Under the pieces are notes generated by a model. That model ran no database searches, had not been told where the DNA came from, and worked only from the letters and a program-made list of their open reading frames with translations. From Macrocystis pyrifera (lineage: Eukaryota; Sar; Phaeophyceae; Laminariales; Laminariaceae), in NCBI GenBank assembly GCA_031763025.1, contig JASSKH010000021.1, positions 10,314,776-10,378,775 of the forward strand: 64,000 bases of DNA. The letters run 5' to 3'. The first letter of the stretch is position 1; the number at the start of each line of letters is the position of its first letter. The translations under genes and the position numbers were made by a program. Positions 24,371-62,899 of the stretch are shown here, in pieces.

Positions 24371-24439
24371 GGTTTAGTTTGAGCACACAGGTAAATATGA
24401 GTATTTCGATAGTATCCTGGTGTATTCTCCGGCTGGTCC

Positions 24440-24695
24440 TGTAATATGTCCCGGGGGATTGCTCAAGCAACCCCTCTGGGAGGTCAATAAGACACCTCAG
24501 CTCCAGGTGTTTAGGCGTTTGAATCGGTACATTCACTCGCCCACGACAGATGATCGCACACATCTGCACCAGCAATATGTCCCGGGAGGTTGCTCAAGCA
24601 ACCCCTCTGGAAAATTATCAAGACACCTCAGCTAGACGGTAGTAGAGGTAGGTGTTTTGGTGTTTGAATCCGTTCAAGCACTCGCCCACGATATA
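24440..24695. repeat. two-copy tandem duplication of about 130 bp
   Basis: AATATGTCCCGGG(G/A)G(A/G)TTGCTCAAGCAACCCCTCTGG begins each unit and TTCACTCGCCCACGA / AAGCACTCGCCCACGA ends each. TTGCTCAAGCAA and similar inverted words could form hairpins. Confidence 0.75.
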
Positions 24696-24877
24696 CTGTA
24701 GATGATGGCGTTTTTATTGAGGGTGGTCTGCAAGTAAACCCCCAGTTAGTTGACGATACGGCACCGTATGTACGTCAGGCAGTGGCTGGTGTTACTCTGC
24801 TTACATAATATTATTAATAGTTCTGTCTCATGATATTAATACACAGCAGTATTTCTGGAGTCCTTAGTATATACCAG

Positions 24878-25086
24878 GTAGGATCTACGGTGTACACAAA
24901 AACCAATATATTTTCCTATTTTTACTACGTATTACGGAGGACCATAGTAAATAGCACCTACGGTACACACAAAAACCTATATATTTTCCTATTTTTACTA
25001 CAGTAACAAAATTTGGTCCCATTTACTATGGCCCCCCGTACATCATAGCAATATTTGGTCCTATTTACTATGGTCCCCTCGTAATA
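24878..25086 (-). mobile_element. cluster of overlapping family 1 MITEs
   Basis: A left-truncated copy (24878-24929) runs into a full copy (24930-25040, TATTACGGAGGACCATAGTA to GGCCCCCCGTA), which runs into a right-hand fragment ending TATGGTCCCCTCGTAATA at 25086. At least two insertion or recombination events are needed. Confidence 0.75.
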
Positions 25087-25651
25087 TTAATATTATTATT
25101 AATAGTAGTTTGTATTCCCGTGAAGAATCAGCACGGCATTGGATGGCTGCTGTCATGAGTGCTGGATGTCGCAGTCGACGGGTGGAAACGTGGAAACAAC
25201 GGTTCATTGTGAACACACACAGACAATGCACAGAAAACACCCAGCGAGCCGAACGTACTGGGTACGACGTAGGAAAAGCAGGACGACCAACATCGTGAAC
25301 AATTTTCCGACGAGTCCCGACAAGATTATATTGTTTGCCTTTGGTACCCGCAGCAGCGTTTCTACCACGGGCAGTCGGTTGAAAAACCTTCACTTTTCGT
25401 AGCTCACGTTCCACTTTGCTTCATGCTTATAAAACAAACAAACGAGACAAAATTGCGCGAAACAAGACAACAATAGGAAAAAACAAAAATCAAAGAAGAA
25501 CGCGAAGAAAGAAGAGAAAGAAACATGTTCCTTCTTTTCGAACTCGGGTTAACACGTACAGCAGCACTACCGTACCCAACACAAACAAGTATCATACGTA
25601 CTGCTGTACCTGTCACACTGCTGCTCACACATACTTCCGATAGGCTCTGTA

Positions 25652-25768
25652 GTATCATCGCAGTTTCCAGGTACCAATCTGACCGGAAATATAAGTACCA
25701 TTTGGAGTTTGATATCAAGGTCAAACGAAGCATAAATTCCCGGTCAGAGTGGTACACATTTTCAGTAC
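25652..25768. mobile_element. family 3 MITE (best copy)
   Basis: About 117 bp with imperfect terminal inverted repeats: GTACCAATCTGACCGGAAAT at the left and ATTCCCGGTCAGAGTGGTAC at the right, around a second inverted pair (TTTGGAGTTTGATATCAAGG / CAAACG). Other copies or fragments: 2838-2890, 20930-20998, 21770-21850, 34990-35072, 42727-42816, 44768-44857, 45715-45791, 51455-51535, 52835-52893. Confidence 0.65.
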
Positions 25769-26990
25769 GTCGTACCAGGTACGTACTACAGGCATTGATG
25801 ATGGCACTGCTGCTGCTGCTGCTGTACAGACGACTGCTCGCAACTTTTGGTTGAGAGTATTTTACTGGTTCGATGCGGGATGCCACGATATTTCAACTGT
25901 TCTATACTGCTGTAATACACGATACCAGGTACACGAAATAAGGCTGCGGAACGATACGTACCATCTGCCAGGTAATACTCATAGCTTCGTCCAGTGAGAC
26001 TGGTATGATAAAGCACTGACTAGGCATAGATGCGTATCGTAGAGCAGTCACTGAGAGCTTCCGCGATACCATGCATCATCAGCGACAATACCGTTCAGCA
26101 CGCTCGACCCTACGATGTGATATCCAGGAGCAGGGCCGTGTTGCCTGCGTTCGAGGCCTGCTTGCACCCAGCTAAGCAGGGAAGTACGTAGCATCACCCA
26201 CCACCCCGCAGAAGCAGCGTTCACCGCCGTCACGGCGTCACGCAGTAAAATACCAATATGTCTGTAAATATAAGACACGTTCAATATGCATATTGAAACC
26301 ATAACGGTTTTTATGTTAACAGACAGTTGTGGTACTCACAATCTTACCATGCAGACGGCCGTTGCTAGACGCACTCGCAGCTTGTACAACAATAGCCAAC
26401 ATACCTTTTTATTTTGAAGGACAACGTCCTTAACCAATCCACACGACTCCATTGCACGGCAGATAGCTTGTGGTGTCTCTTTGTCGTGTTCTTCTCCGGC
26501 GCCGTTCGGTTGTGTTCCTCTCGAGTTGTGGTCCTTTCCGTGTGATGTAATGGTAGTTTAGCCGGCGGTCTTTTCTGCGTGCGGGCCGGAGCGGAGCGGC
26601 GGGATTAGCGAATGTGTTTTATCCCGCAGGTTTATAAAGAAAGTTTGGCGTGTTTTTGGAGGGATTGAGCTTCATTTAGGAATCGGCTGGCGCCCGTGAA
26701 ACAGCTCGAGGGCACAGGGGCGTGAGCGTTGTTGACGTTTGGCAGGTCTGAAGTGGTGAACAAGATTGACAGTTTTTTTCTTGGTCCGCCACAGCTTTGC
26801 TCAATCTTGTTGCATCAAGTCTCTTCCATCCTCAGCAGTATAAAGGAGTACTGGCAGTTGGTTGCTTGTTGCTTGAGAGCTACCAGCACGGGGTTGCACC
26901 GCTGTTGCTACTGCTGTCGTTTATTTGCCTCTGCTGCTGCTGCTGCTGCTGCAGCAGCTCTCGCTGACCTCGCTGCACAACTGCTCCAGT

Positions 26991-42026
<15,036 letters not shown>

Positions 42027-42726
42027 TATCAGATCGCGAGAGGGGGGCGATCCCGTCGATACATATTAATAGTAGTAGTACAAACAGCCAAGCATCGGAC
42101 GAGGGGCGTGGATAATACTCGAGCTGCGTGGGTGATGATTCTCATCCCCACTGGTAGGGGCTGCACTTTTTGCATTTTTGCTCAATAGTTTCTGACCGGT
42201 TGATGTCCTCCACTGGGAAACGAGTACATGTTCTTTAGGACTATAATAGCGCATACATATACTTCTACCATACTACTTACCGTAGAATATTTTCTTTAGA
42301 AACGATGCGTAGGGCGCAGTGGACATTTTGGTCGGGCGAGGCTGCAAGAAAAATCCTTCTTCTCGGAGTCATGTTTCGGGTGGAGTCATCCAGCTCCTTA
42401 TCTGAGAAGCTCAGAAACCAAGGCACGTCCCCTCTAAGTTGGCCTTCCTCATGGTGCGTTCGTGCGGGATGGTGTGACCGCCATTAGCGATATGTTTAAG
42501 GCGTAAGAAGCGGAGTTGAGTTTTTTTTTTGTTCGAAATCTGGCTATACTGCAACCATGTGTACACTCATGCAGCTGATGCATACCTTGTACGACCTCAA
42601 CTCGACCCGTACGGGGTTTGGAAGACGGGTTTTGAGCCCTAAAAACTACGGTGCTCGGCACACCCCGGCACCCCGTGAGTTGTCGTTTTTTTTTTTTTGT
42701 CCTCCGGTAGATAAATACAAATGTTT

Positions 42727-42816
42727 TGCATACCATCTGTCCGGAAATATAAGGAACATTTAATCATCAATATGAAGACCAAGCTGCCCTTATATTGACA
42801 AACACCCAGAGTGGTA
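42727..42816. mobile_element. family 3 MITE
   Basis: Left CCATCTGTCCGGAAATATAA, right CACCCAGAGTGGTAG, with AAGGAACATTT near the left arm. Confidence 0.55.
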
Positions 42817-42824
42817 GTCAGGGC

Positions 42825-43095
42825 TATCCACGGACCAGGTAAAACTTCGCGGGTCGGGTCGGGTCGGGTCCGGGCGACCTGGCCCGACCCAAGAGATTTT
42901 GAAAACCTCCTGACCCGACCCGACCCGGCCCGTGATATTTTGAGTACCACCCGCGGGTAGGGTGTTCGGGTCGGGTCAGGGTGACCTGGCCCGAACCATG
43001 AGATTTGAAAACCTCCTGACCCGACCCGACCCGACCCGATCCGTGAGATTTTGAACACCTCCTGATCCGACCTGCGGGTAGGGTCATAAAACCGC
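42825..43095. mobile_element. hAT-like GGGTC element, compound
   Basis: Three head-to-tail blocks of GGGTC arrays, each separated by a short GAGATTTTGAAAACCTCCTG-like segment, start at TCAGGGCTATCCACGG. The right end is not clear. It lies in the intergenic stretch between the convergent O-methyltransferase and peroxidase genes. Confidence 0.5.
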
Positions 43096-44084
43096 GACGA
43101 AAAAATACCTGCTTGTTTTGGCGCCTTACACTACTGAAAAAAAAAAACGTCCCACACTGATTCCAACTATTTGTACCTGGTAATAGAAGTCCCCAAAACA
43201 CGGCGGCAGTTCTTATGACCACGCTTAAGCCTTCCACATGCAAAATGCGTGTCGCGTATGGGAACTGACGCGGGGCCGAGCGAGCTCGTCCGTCCGTGTT
43301 CCCACGATCGATACTGCTCGTGGTCGTATGCCGTGGAACACGCAAGATGACACACACACATCCTGATGGGACGAATCTCCGAGCCGAGTTTCTCCAAACC
43401 AAGGGGGTAACACACAATGCAGCGCAAATTACGGCTTTCTCGGCGAGATATTTCCGTGCCATAGGCGCATCGCCGGGATGATACCGAGGAGAAAAATTGC
43501 GATTGTTCATGACGATGATCACAGCAACGACCGCACTGCGTCGACAAAGGGAATGGATGTGGAAACTTGGTGTCCTCGGAGTGACAATGATGCAGGGAGT
43601 AGGAAGCCAGTCGTACGGCACGCGGGCGCAATACGATCCTACCCAGGGGTATTTTTTTCCTGATGGGTGCTCACCCTGCACGAATATTTACGTCCATGTT
43701 TTGCTTTGGCCAGCACGACATCAAGCAGATGTCAAGAGATGGGAGCGGGAGAAAAACGTGCCGCCCACAAAGAAAAAAAAAAATCGCGGCGGGGAATTTT
43801 CATTCATTACTACTCAATGTGATACCATGTGATAAATTGTGGTGACGATACTTCTTGTGCTACTGGGTGTCCCACTCGGGCCACGGTTTTCGCTCAAGAG
43901 TACTACGAGAAACAGGCCCACGATGACACCCAGCGCTGATTCCTCTGCGCGTGTGTTACCTACGCATCCACGAAGCGCGGCGGTAAGCACTGGAAACACG
44001 CTCCAACTTCCTATGCCTTGGCCAACTGCAAACTACCAGGTGTACGCTTGCGTCACTGCTCTGACGATGTCGCTTGCGCTGGTC

Positions 44085-44265
44085 TCTTTGCTTTTGGTAA
44101 CGCTGCGTCGACATGTCGCTGTACTGATATCGCTGCACCGATGTCGCTTGCGGTGTACTGATCGCTGCGCTGATACGTATCGCTGCATTGATACAGCTGC
44201 ACTGGCATCGCTGCACCAAAATCGCTGCGCTCTTATCGCTGTACTGATATCGCCGCACACCATCG
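44085..44265. repeat. ATCGCTGCACTGATATCGCTG array
   Basis: Around nine degenerate units of about 20 bp, GATATCGCTGCACTGAT-like. Confidence 0.7.
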
Positions 44266-44767
44266 TGGCCGGAGGTCACTCACGCCTGCACGACAAGACA
44301 ACGAAATCTACCGAATAAGAAACGGGTAGAGCAATAATGCCACACAGATCTATCATAAAAATAGTCTATCGGCGGCCTATTACTCCAACAAAACTACTGT
44401 GTGCGCCATTCTATCATAAAACGTACCTTCAGGTATGATACCGGGCACGCGATGCCAACGTGGAACTCCACCTTCGTGTTGTACAGGCTACTCAGCTTTC
44501 GCTACAAAAATGCACCACGAAATACCTGGTAAGAAATAAAAAAACAATCTTACCTCCCCCCATACCCGGCGTTCTCGAAGCTGCAACATCACCAGGTACT
44601 AGCCAATCGCCGCCGAGGAAAAACAGTTCATTGCCAGCTACTCAGTCATAACGCCACCACATGCTCGTCCAACTCCCGGATATGCTTTGTTGTTGGCGGT
44701 TCAGCGCAAGCTCAAAATGAAAAGCTGCAACAACAGTAACCAGTACCCCCGAAGAAAAAAGGTTTCC

Positions 44768-44857
44768 CCACTACCATTCTGGCCGAAAAAATAGTCCCCA
44801 TCTAGACTCTGATATGAACATAAAAGGGGACTGTATTTAGAGCCAGAGTGGTGCATC
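44768..44857. mobile_element. family 3 MITE
   Basis: Left CACTACCATTCTGGCCGAAA and right TTTAGAGCCAGAGTGGTG, with an internal inverted pair AGTCCCC / GGGGACT. Confidence 0.55.
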
Positions 44858-45483
44858 ATAACGCCACCACGAACACGTCCAACTCCTACAGTAGACCTTT
44901 TCTGCAATAGTTGGCCCCTAGGATAGCATGCCCACGAACATATCCAACTCCCGGATAGTTGCTAGGCATCCCTACGTAGGCATGCACGGAGCTACCACAG
45001 CAGTAAAAAGGCCGCCAGCCCTCGAAAGGCGAACGGCTTACTAGCTACTACAGTACAACGCAATCACGCCACCATAAACCCGCGCAACTCCCGGACATTT
45101 GCTACGCAGTGGCTCCCAGGAAAACATCGCCAGAAACTCGTCCTGGTTCAGGGTGTGTTTTTTTTTTCCCATCCTTCAGTGGATTGGACAAAATAAGCCG
45201 TTCGCCTTCGAGGGCGGGCGGCCCCTGGTCACCCACCAAGCTATAACAGAGGCAGAACGTCGCCAGTCTCCGAGAGCCGGGGGGAGGGAGGGAGAAGGGT
45301 GTTCCTATGACCCTGTCCAGGCGTTGAGGGAGGGGTTTCCTATATATGCCATTGTTTAGGCGGTCACATCTTGGACTCTGCTCAGGCGGCGAGGGAGAGG
45401 GGTTTCCTATGACTTGTTCAGGCGGTGAGATCTTGGACTCCGTTCAGGTGGCGATGGGGGGGGGGCGTTTTTATGATTCTTGT

Positions 45484-55972
<10,489 letters not shown>

Positions 55973-56904
55973 GATGTTGCAAGTGGTGGTATGCGGGCCT
56001 TGCCGTGTCTACCCGAGGGGTGCTTTGTAACTCAAGCTACTGCTGCTGTAGGCTTCTGATGGGAGCTCTGCTGGCCTGCTCTCTGCAAACAAACAAGCAA
56101 CATATTCCCTAGTGCGTAACGCCATTCATATAATATAAAACTGCCAGCGCTGGTTCAAGAACATCGCCGGAGGGGGGCAGTGACGATGACAAAAAGGTCT
56201 TTGTTGTCATTGCCATTGCCTGCCGGTTTGCTGATTCACACCGAAGCGGGATATCAGCTCTACTCGTGACGGTGAGAGGAGAAAACGCGGGCAACAAAAC
56301 AACACAACTAGCTGTGTATAGAGCCTGACACCGCCGCTGCTGAAAACTGCTATTGATACTGCTGTTGCTGTGTTTCTGCTTTTTCTGCTACTGCTGCTGT
56401 TGATGCCCTTTTTGTTTTCGCTTGTGAAGGCAGCAGTAGTGACGCCATCGGACAGCCCACGTGTACCCGTCGACTCAACTTGCGGAGTGCGGTATCTCCG
56501 GGCGTGCCATCAGTAAACCCACATGCCTAAAGCTGCGCGCCATGATTCCCTCACAAGGCGTGAAGCCCTTGCAGACGAGAAACGAAATCCCCCCGCTCTT
56601 GCCTTGTATTGCTCCGCTCGCTCGTCTTGAATTCAAATCGCCACGAGTACTCGTACCCCGACCGAGTGTACATCCCAGGTTTTGAGGTTCTGTGTTGGAT
56701 ATACATATTCTTCTGGTTTGTCCGTGCAGCAGCTTTCACGGCTGTGCTTCTCGAGTACGTACGATGCATTACAATGTATTTCTGAAGGATGGTGTCACAA
56801 TGAGATTGCTCAAGGCCTGCTCAGGTTGGGAGCTACAACAGCAGTAGTATTACTCGTAGTAGGTGTTGCTGGTGGGCCTTACTGCTCTATCTACAGTACA
56901 GCAC

Positions 56905-57013
56905 TATTACGGGGGTCCATAGTTAACAGGACCTATGGTGTACATAAAAACCTATATATTTTGCCTATTTTTACCAACAAAATTTGGTCCCGTTAACTAT
57001 GGACCCCCGTGAT
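56905..57013 (-). mobile_element. TA-flanked palindromic MITE (family 1)
   Basis: Complete reverse-oriented copy, TATTACGGGGGTCCATAGTT to GGACCCCCGTGATA, upstream of the peroxidase gene. Confidence 0.85.
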
Positions 57014-57884
57014 AGTAGTTTATCGTATACCAGGTGGTATGATACCTCGCATCATGTATCATGATCATATAAAATACTACCAGGTATACAATTCTGACTA
57101 CAGAAGAAAGTTGAAGTTTCGACAACCTGGTACGTATCGAATATCGAAACCGTAAAATATCGATTGTAAAGCAGTTTCCCTGCTGTTCCCTAGGTATTGG
57201 TACCGTTTAATACAAGGTTGGACTGAGGTATGGAAATTCTCTCGCGACGTAAATACTTGCTATTAATAGGTAGAATTTTACTTGTTTGAAGACGCTACTG
57301 CTGTTGTTGACGCTATATATTGTTCATTGTTTGGCTTTTCTGAAAAACGTGATAACAGCAGGAGATACCAGGCATGCTTATACAGTAGACGCTGATCACC
57401 CGACCCGAACTTCAACCCTAACCCGAACGCTATGGGTGGGGTGACCTATGTGCTTGGATGCAAAAAAGGTACCGCGGGTTGTGTGGGTATGGAGACGTCA
57501 GTAGTATCACTGTTGTAGTCTTGTTTCGACCTGGTGTAGAAGGGTAGGTTGTCTGTCGTCCTTTGTTGTTGTAGGCCGTTGTTATCGTGGGCCGTTTAAT
57601 AACTCTTTTGTCGCTGTCGGCCTTTTATTTCTTGGAAATCATTTTTCTGACTCTTTCAAGTCTGCCTATTAATACTAGGTCAGCATTGTTCTTCGAATTA
57701 TGAAGCAAATAAATTGTACAACATCAGTCGGCCTGTCGGAAGCTATCACCATTGTGCCAGTAGTAGGTACCAGGTAATCTCGGCCGGTTGTCTGTGATCG
57801 CGATCACAGCTACTTGTTGTGGTGGTGGTGTGGTGCTGTCTCTCTCTTTCTGTAGTCGCTCATGCATCTGCTGGCGGCCAAAAC

Positions 57885-58360
57885 TCTCGGCGGCCAAAGC
57901 TCACCAGCAGAAGCAGCAGCAGCTATTAGTAGCCGCAAAAAAAAATGTCCCCAGTCAGCGGCAGGCGGCAGCTAAGCTACTCCTCAGAAGATCTAGCTGC
58001 TGCTCAGGACGAGCTGCTGCTCAGGAGCAGCTAGCTACTTGTTGTGGTAGTGGTGCGGTCCCTCTCTGTCGCTTAGGTATCTGCCGTCACGACAACCTGA
58101 AGAAGCATATATATGTCGATCGCGGCCAAAGCTCTCGGCGCGGCCAAAACTCTCGACGGCCAAAGCTTAGCAGCAGCTTCTGAAGCACCAGCAAGCAGCT
58201 AGCTCCAAAAAAAGTTCCCCGAAGTCAGCGGCAGTCAGCAGCTAAGCCGCTGCTCAGGAGCTGCTGCTCAGGAGCAGCAGATGCAAGCGTTCAAAGCCTT
58301 CGGCGGCCAAAGCTCTCACGAATAGCTGCTGCTGCTGCTGCTGCTGCTGCTGCCGTCTCG
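57885..58360. repeat. AGCAGCAGCTGCTCAGGAGC array
   Basis: Imperfect repeats of GCTGCTCAGGAGCAGCTAGC and GGCCAAAGCTCTCGGCGG in two arrays of about 230 bp, with many inverted repeats. Ends in nine CTG units (58325-58352). Confidence 0.7.
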
Positions 58361-59924
58361 TGACTCCTGACTCGTGACATGGCATTTTTTCGAGCGTTAC
58401 AACAGCATCATCAACATAATATTTATTTGGCATGCTGTCCGTCGCGGTGCATGATAATACGTAGATACGGGTATCCTGGGCGCATTAGTTTGTCTCAACT
58501 GCTGCTCCACTTCGTCGGGTCCGTTGCTACCTTATGTACCGATGCGGGTGTCCGCGCTGTGGATCGCTGCGTGCTGCTCGTCGCGTTGATTAATTGCCTG
58601 ATGTATTCAGCAGCAGCAGAGGAGTGGAAAAGACGATAGATAGATATCATGTACTAATAATACCTGGTACAATAATTAGTTGTGTGATGGCGCTCGCTCC
58701 TACTACTACTACTACTGCTGCTACTGTAGTAGTACTACCACTGCTGTGCTTCGTACAACAGCAGACAGCAGGAGAATATGATGCACTGCTGTGACTGGGT
58801 GTATCTACTACTGAAGAATCCTTTGTGGAGACAACGCTACCGCTACTATAATACTACTTAAGGAGTAAAACATGACGTAACAATGTGACTGACTGGCAAG
58901 GCAGTATCATAATACATGGTTGATGATTCCAATCTACCGATAGTCGGATGCGTACTCAGTTTGTTGTAATTTGGCTGTTTTACTACCGATGGATATCGAT
59001 GTGACTGACAGGCAGAGGCGGCGCGGACAGCTGTTAGGCTGATCCGTAATTTGTTCTGCGCAATGCCGTTGCCCATCTGCACTTTCGCTCGCTCATCGTT
59101 TAGAAAGCTTAGACCGACATACTTCGATTGGTTAGAAGTGATGAACGTTGAAGCTCATGCTGCGGCGAAGCCACATTTGCTTTGCGCAGGATCTCACTGG
59201 GATCCGCGTGCAGTTTATTCGCATGAAGAAGTACGAAAAAGCGCGGAAAGAAAAAATATCCCCGTCCCCTCTCATGTAATAATTTTCTGCCTGGTTGGAA
59301 CACCTTGCACAGGTCAAAAAGAAAAAAAAAAAACGAACAGCAGACCTTTTCTCTTAGCCTGGTACGCCGCCCGCCGTCTCGCGACCACCTCGCCACCGAT
59401 TCGGTCCGTGTAAAGCTTTCCTCCCTCTCTGCCACAGTGAGGCCCGTCGCCCGCCTCGCGTGAAGCCCGGTGCTCACCGTGGCCCTTGTTCGCCAGCTCG
59501 ACAAAGTTGGTGCTCAGACTGCATTTGAACTTTGGTTTGGCCGCAAAAATAAGCACCGCTTGAATATTATTTTGCATATCAAAACGACCCTTATATCTCG
59601 TATATGGTACTAGCGGAGCCTCACAAGGAGGCCAGGCGAAGCCCATTCGTGCTTCCCACGTGTCTCGAGGCACACGCGACGCCTAGCCACGAAAACGGCG
59701 ACCGCGCTCCTTGCAACCCTCCCTCTACCCCCGCCAGCACCCGCTGACACCCGCGACGCTACCGGGCTCGCCCGTTGTGCCGTGCTCTGAGTACACGCAC
59801 GCGCATGAAACGAAATACAAAGTCTTCAGAAATATGAGCTACGTTTGACTCGTACCTGGTATGTTCGTATGAACACGAGCACAAGAAGGCGCTTGTCTTC
59901 ACGAAAGCGGTTTCTGTTCGAAAT

Positions 59925-60240
59925 CATAAGCTATACCGGGACATTGCTTTTGACAGAAAACGTTATATAACTTGGGTTTGGTGTGCCCTGATCACCTCGT
60001 TTTACTTTTTCGTACCGTAAACTGGCAAAAATGCGATGGTGTACCGTTTTTTTTTGTCATTTTGGCAAAGTGAGACGGACGGACATGGATGTTTCGCCAT
60101 ACAACGGTATACCTTGACAGAGAGCGTCATCTAACTTGGGTTTGGTGTAGCCTGATTTCCTGATTTGATTTTTTTGTACCGTAAACTGACAAAAGAAGCA
60201 TTGTTGTACCGTTGTTTGTCGCTATTTTCCGTTAGGACAA
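59925..60240. repeat. tandem pair of about 155-bp units
   Basis: Both units contain ACTTGGGTTTGGTGT, CCTGAT, TTTTTGTACCGTAAACTG(G/A)CAAAA and TTGTACCGTT-like words, diverged by perhaps one fifth. Confidence 0.7.
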
Positions 60241-60451
60241 TAAATTAATTTTGCTTCTAGATAACCCTCGGTAAACCTAGGGAATAAGACCTATGCCAAT
60301 GGCAACCCGAAGTATCAATAAAAAGTTTGAATTCCAAAGATACCCGCCAAAAAGTTTAGAACACGCTTCCTATGGGCACGTTCAGAAAAAAAAAAACTCC
60401 CAACTTTTGGAAAAGCCCGAAAAAAGCAAATCTGGGGCCGATGTTGGGCGA

Positions 60452-60484
60452 AGATCGGCCTGAGAAAAACTCAGGCCGATCTTT
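60452..60484. other. perfect 14-bp stem, 5-base loop hairpin
   Basis: AAGATCGGCCTGAG and CTCAGGCCGATCTT are exact complements around AAAAA. No coding or MITE context recognised. Confidence 0.9.
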
Positions 60485-61414
60485 GGTTCGAAGCGGCGAG
60501 ATTCCGAGTCCTCGACAGACATCGATCGACAAAACCAACGATTGCGTCATGAATTCTGAACGGAGTTCGCTCGTTAGGGGCTCCGACCCACCCTTGGGTG
60601 ACCGTCTTCACACAGTGGCCAGTGACGTGTGGCGGGCGCTGGCCAGGCGTACGATAAAAAAACAAATAGCCGTTGGTGTGTACAAAACAGGAGACAAAAT
60701 TTCTCGATCCGTCTCGAATGGCAAAAAACAGGCTTTTTTTTCAGGTTTGGGAGGATACCGCAGGACACCGCCGGCAAGCTCTCGCCCCCTAGAGCATGTA
60801 CTCACTTTCTATCTTCGATGCCATCGTCTATACTCGTTGGCCTTGCCCGACACCAAGCGGGTTGGCCTTGTGCTGAGTCTATATCGAGATCGAGCATCTA
60901 TCGTCGCACGAGCTGATTTTTATCAGCGTGTTGACAATTTGCAACGAGAGAAAACAAATTGCGCCGCCTGCAGCCGTTGGAAAAAAAAAAGAAAAAATCA
61001 AACATTTTTTCCCTTTTTTCCCACAGCGGCGGTACGAGGATATTTTGGGCTGTTTTTTTAAAGCAATATTTTTGGAAAAAAAAAAAAAAAACTTTCGGAC
61101 TTCGCGTTTCCATTGGCATAGGTCTAAATACAGTTTCTTTTCGTTTTTTTTTTCGTCCTTATCGAAACCGATCATCGTTCGATATCCATCGCTACCACAG
61201 GGTACTGCTGTCGTATCATACAGGTGGGCGGATTTTTTCGTACGCACCGAAGGTCGAAATCGTATCGAATCGATTTGCTGTTTCGTGCTCGATACCTCGT
61301 ATTCGTTTTCGTCTCCCCGAATTTTGAAGATCATGCAGGCCGGAGACTTTGTATCCCTGGACAGGTTTGCCTACTAAGTCGGTACTCGTTGGTACTGACG
61401 TGTCTTGGTTGCTT

Positions 61415-62178
61415 CGGCTGTTTCCTATGCGGTTCGATTTCGAGCTTCAGATTTATATTTTTCGATCTCAAAAATGAATGACCATGCTTAAGCAGACCAA
61501 ATATGCAAAATCCGACCGGATTTTTTTTCGATTTGAGAATCCGATGACCCAAGTCGTCGGATTTTGGCAAATCAGATGTTCAAATCGAAAAATGGTATAC
61601 TCTCTAAATTCAAGATGTTTTTTCGCGACAGCAAACAGCAGCAGAACGATCGATGAGTTGGATGGTGACACAGCTGTATAGCGACGTTGCTTCGCGCCCG
61701 ACGCGCGATCGGCGGGAGGCGCGTCCCTCCGTGGCCAGACTACAGTCGGTTGGCGCGGGCTCGGGCCTAGAGACCACGACAAGCGCAATCGGCGCGCACT
61801 TCTCCATGGATACGTACTCGTAGACTGCACTGCTGTACAGCAGCAGTAGCAGCAGTCAGACACATTTTGAAACGCACAATACCAAGACAGCTTGACTCTA
61901 GCGCACGCGCCACGTCTCTTCGCCGCCAGACCAGAGGCAGTCAACCTTGGCTCGCACGCTTGGGTCCTACGCGCAGGGCAGCGCACCCAGCGCGTCTATT
62001 CGCGGCGCTAGGCCACAACAAAAGCAGTTGGTCTTGGCGTTTGCCCGAATCTCAGCACGCGTAATAGATCTGATTTTTCTGCATAGGACGACTGTTTCGA
62101 TTTGCCAAGTTCACATCTAAAAAATGCTATCGGGTCAAAATCTGAAGCTCAAAAATCGAACCGCATAGGAAACGGCCT
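61415..62178 (-). mobile_element. 764-bp terminal-inverted-repeat element, copy B
   Basis: Inverted relative to copy A: starts GGCTGTTTCCTATGCGGTTC, ends GAACCGCATAGGAAACGGCC, and carries the complement of copy A's left-end block (GCTATCGGGTCAAAATCTG) at its right end. Internal segments match copy A in order, with CAG runs at 61836-61856. Confidence 0.7.
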
Positions 62179-62339
62179 TAGAGATTTTAAGAAGAGCAGT
62201 TTTAGTCCTTTCGTGCACGCGGAGACTGAGACCAAGCTCGTGCCCCTCTGGAAAACCCCTGGTTTTCCACCTAAGATACGCCTTCCAAGTACTACAAATA
62301 CGCTCCCAGTGCCTGAACCCAGGTAATTTCCGGGCTTTC

Positions 62340-62710
62340 AACCTCATTGAAGGCAGTATTATATTAATAACAGAATTCGGAAAATAAATAACTATCCCTA
62401 TTTCCTTTCGTCCCCCCGAATTCAGAAAATTTATAATTTATTTTAAAAAATGCATTATGATTTTCGAAGTATCAGGTTTCTACACCGTAAACGTTACTTT
62501 ACGGACTGACTCATATCACGGGGGCGTGTGCCCGAAGACAGAAAAGAAATCATTCTCTCTATTGTCAGTACGAATTAATTAAATTGAAATTCAGGTCCAT
62601 TTTATTTTGTCGTCTCCCCGAATTCGGAAAATAAATAATTACCTCTATTTCCAGTACGATTTTATTTTAAACACACTTTTTCTTTCTGACTCCCCGAATT
62701 ACGAGACGAA
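62340..62710. repeat. CCCCGAATTCGGAAAATAAATA repeats
   Basis: Three to four units of about 115 bp: GAATTCGGAAAATAAATAA, TTTCxxTxCGTCCCCCCGAA and TTTATTTTAAA-like segments, of which 62590-62640 is the best preserved. Confidence 0.65.
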
Positions 62711-62899
62711 AAATCTACAACCTGGCATGTCCAAACAGCTTACCCACAGGTATATTATTATCTACGTCAGCTGTGAGTTCGACTGATTAAATACAGTAGT
62801 GAACACTTCACGTTGCGATTTTCCGGTACTATGAGTATTTATTCTCAGTTTGCAAAGCTCAGTCTCTGTTTCGGTAATTGCAAATGCGTCTGTCTGTGT

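Larger units (their letters stand above)
20873..26990. other. intergenic region between divergent genes
   Basis: The stretch between the phosphoesterase start and the O-methyltransferase start presumably holds both promoters, but no core promoter element could be assigned. Contents are palindromic MITEs of families 1, 2 and 3, a duplicated 130-bp unit at 24.44-24.69 kb, and a dispersed repeat shared with 47.6 kb. No additional gene was recognised. Confidence 0.6.
42027..45483. other. convergent 3' intergenic region
   Basis: Between the stop codons of the O-methyltransferase and peroxidase genes. It contains the compound GGGTC element, family 3 MITEs and an ATCGCTGCACTGAT array at 44085-44265. 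No gene was recognised; short open frames near 42.3, 43.5 and 43.8 kb lack protein-like features. Confidence 0.6.

Noticed and set aside
43478-43845. Plus-strand frames starting near 43.5 kb
   Set aside because: No domain, no splice support and composition like the surrounding intergenic DNA.
59051-59673. Overlapping frames on both strands at 59.0-59.7 kb
   Set aside because: No recognisable motif and no convincing exon boundaries; both strands are equally open.
60372-61377. Frames of 150-229 codons at 60.4-61.4 kb
   Set aside because: Lys/Phe-rich runs come from A and T homopolymers. No conserved motif was seen, and part overlaps a hairpin and repeats.
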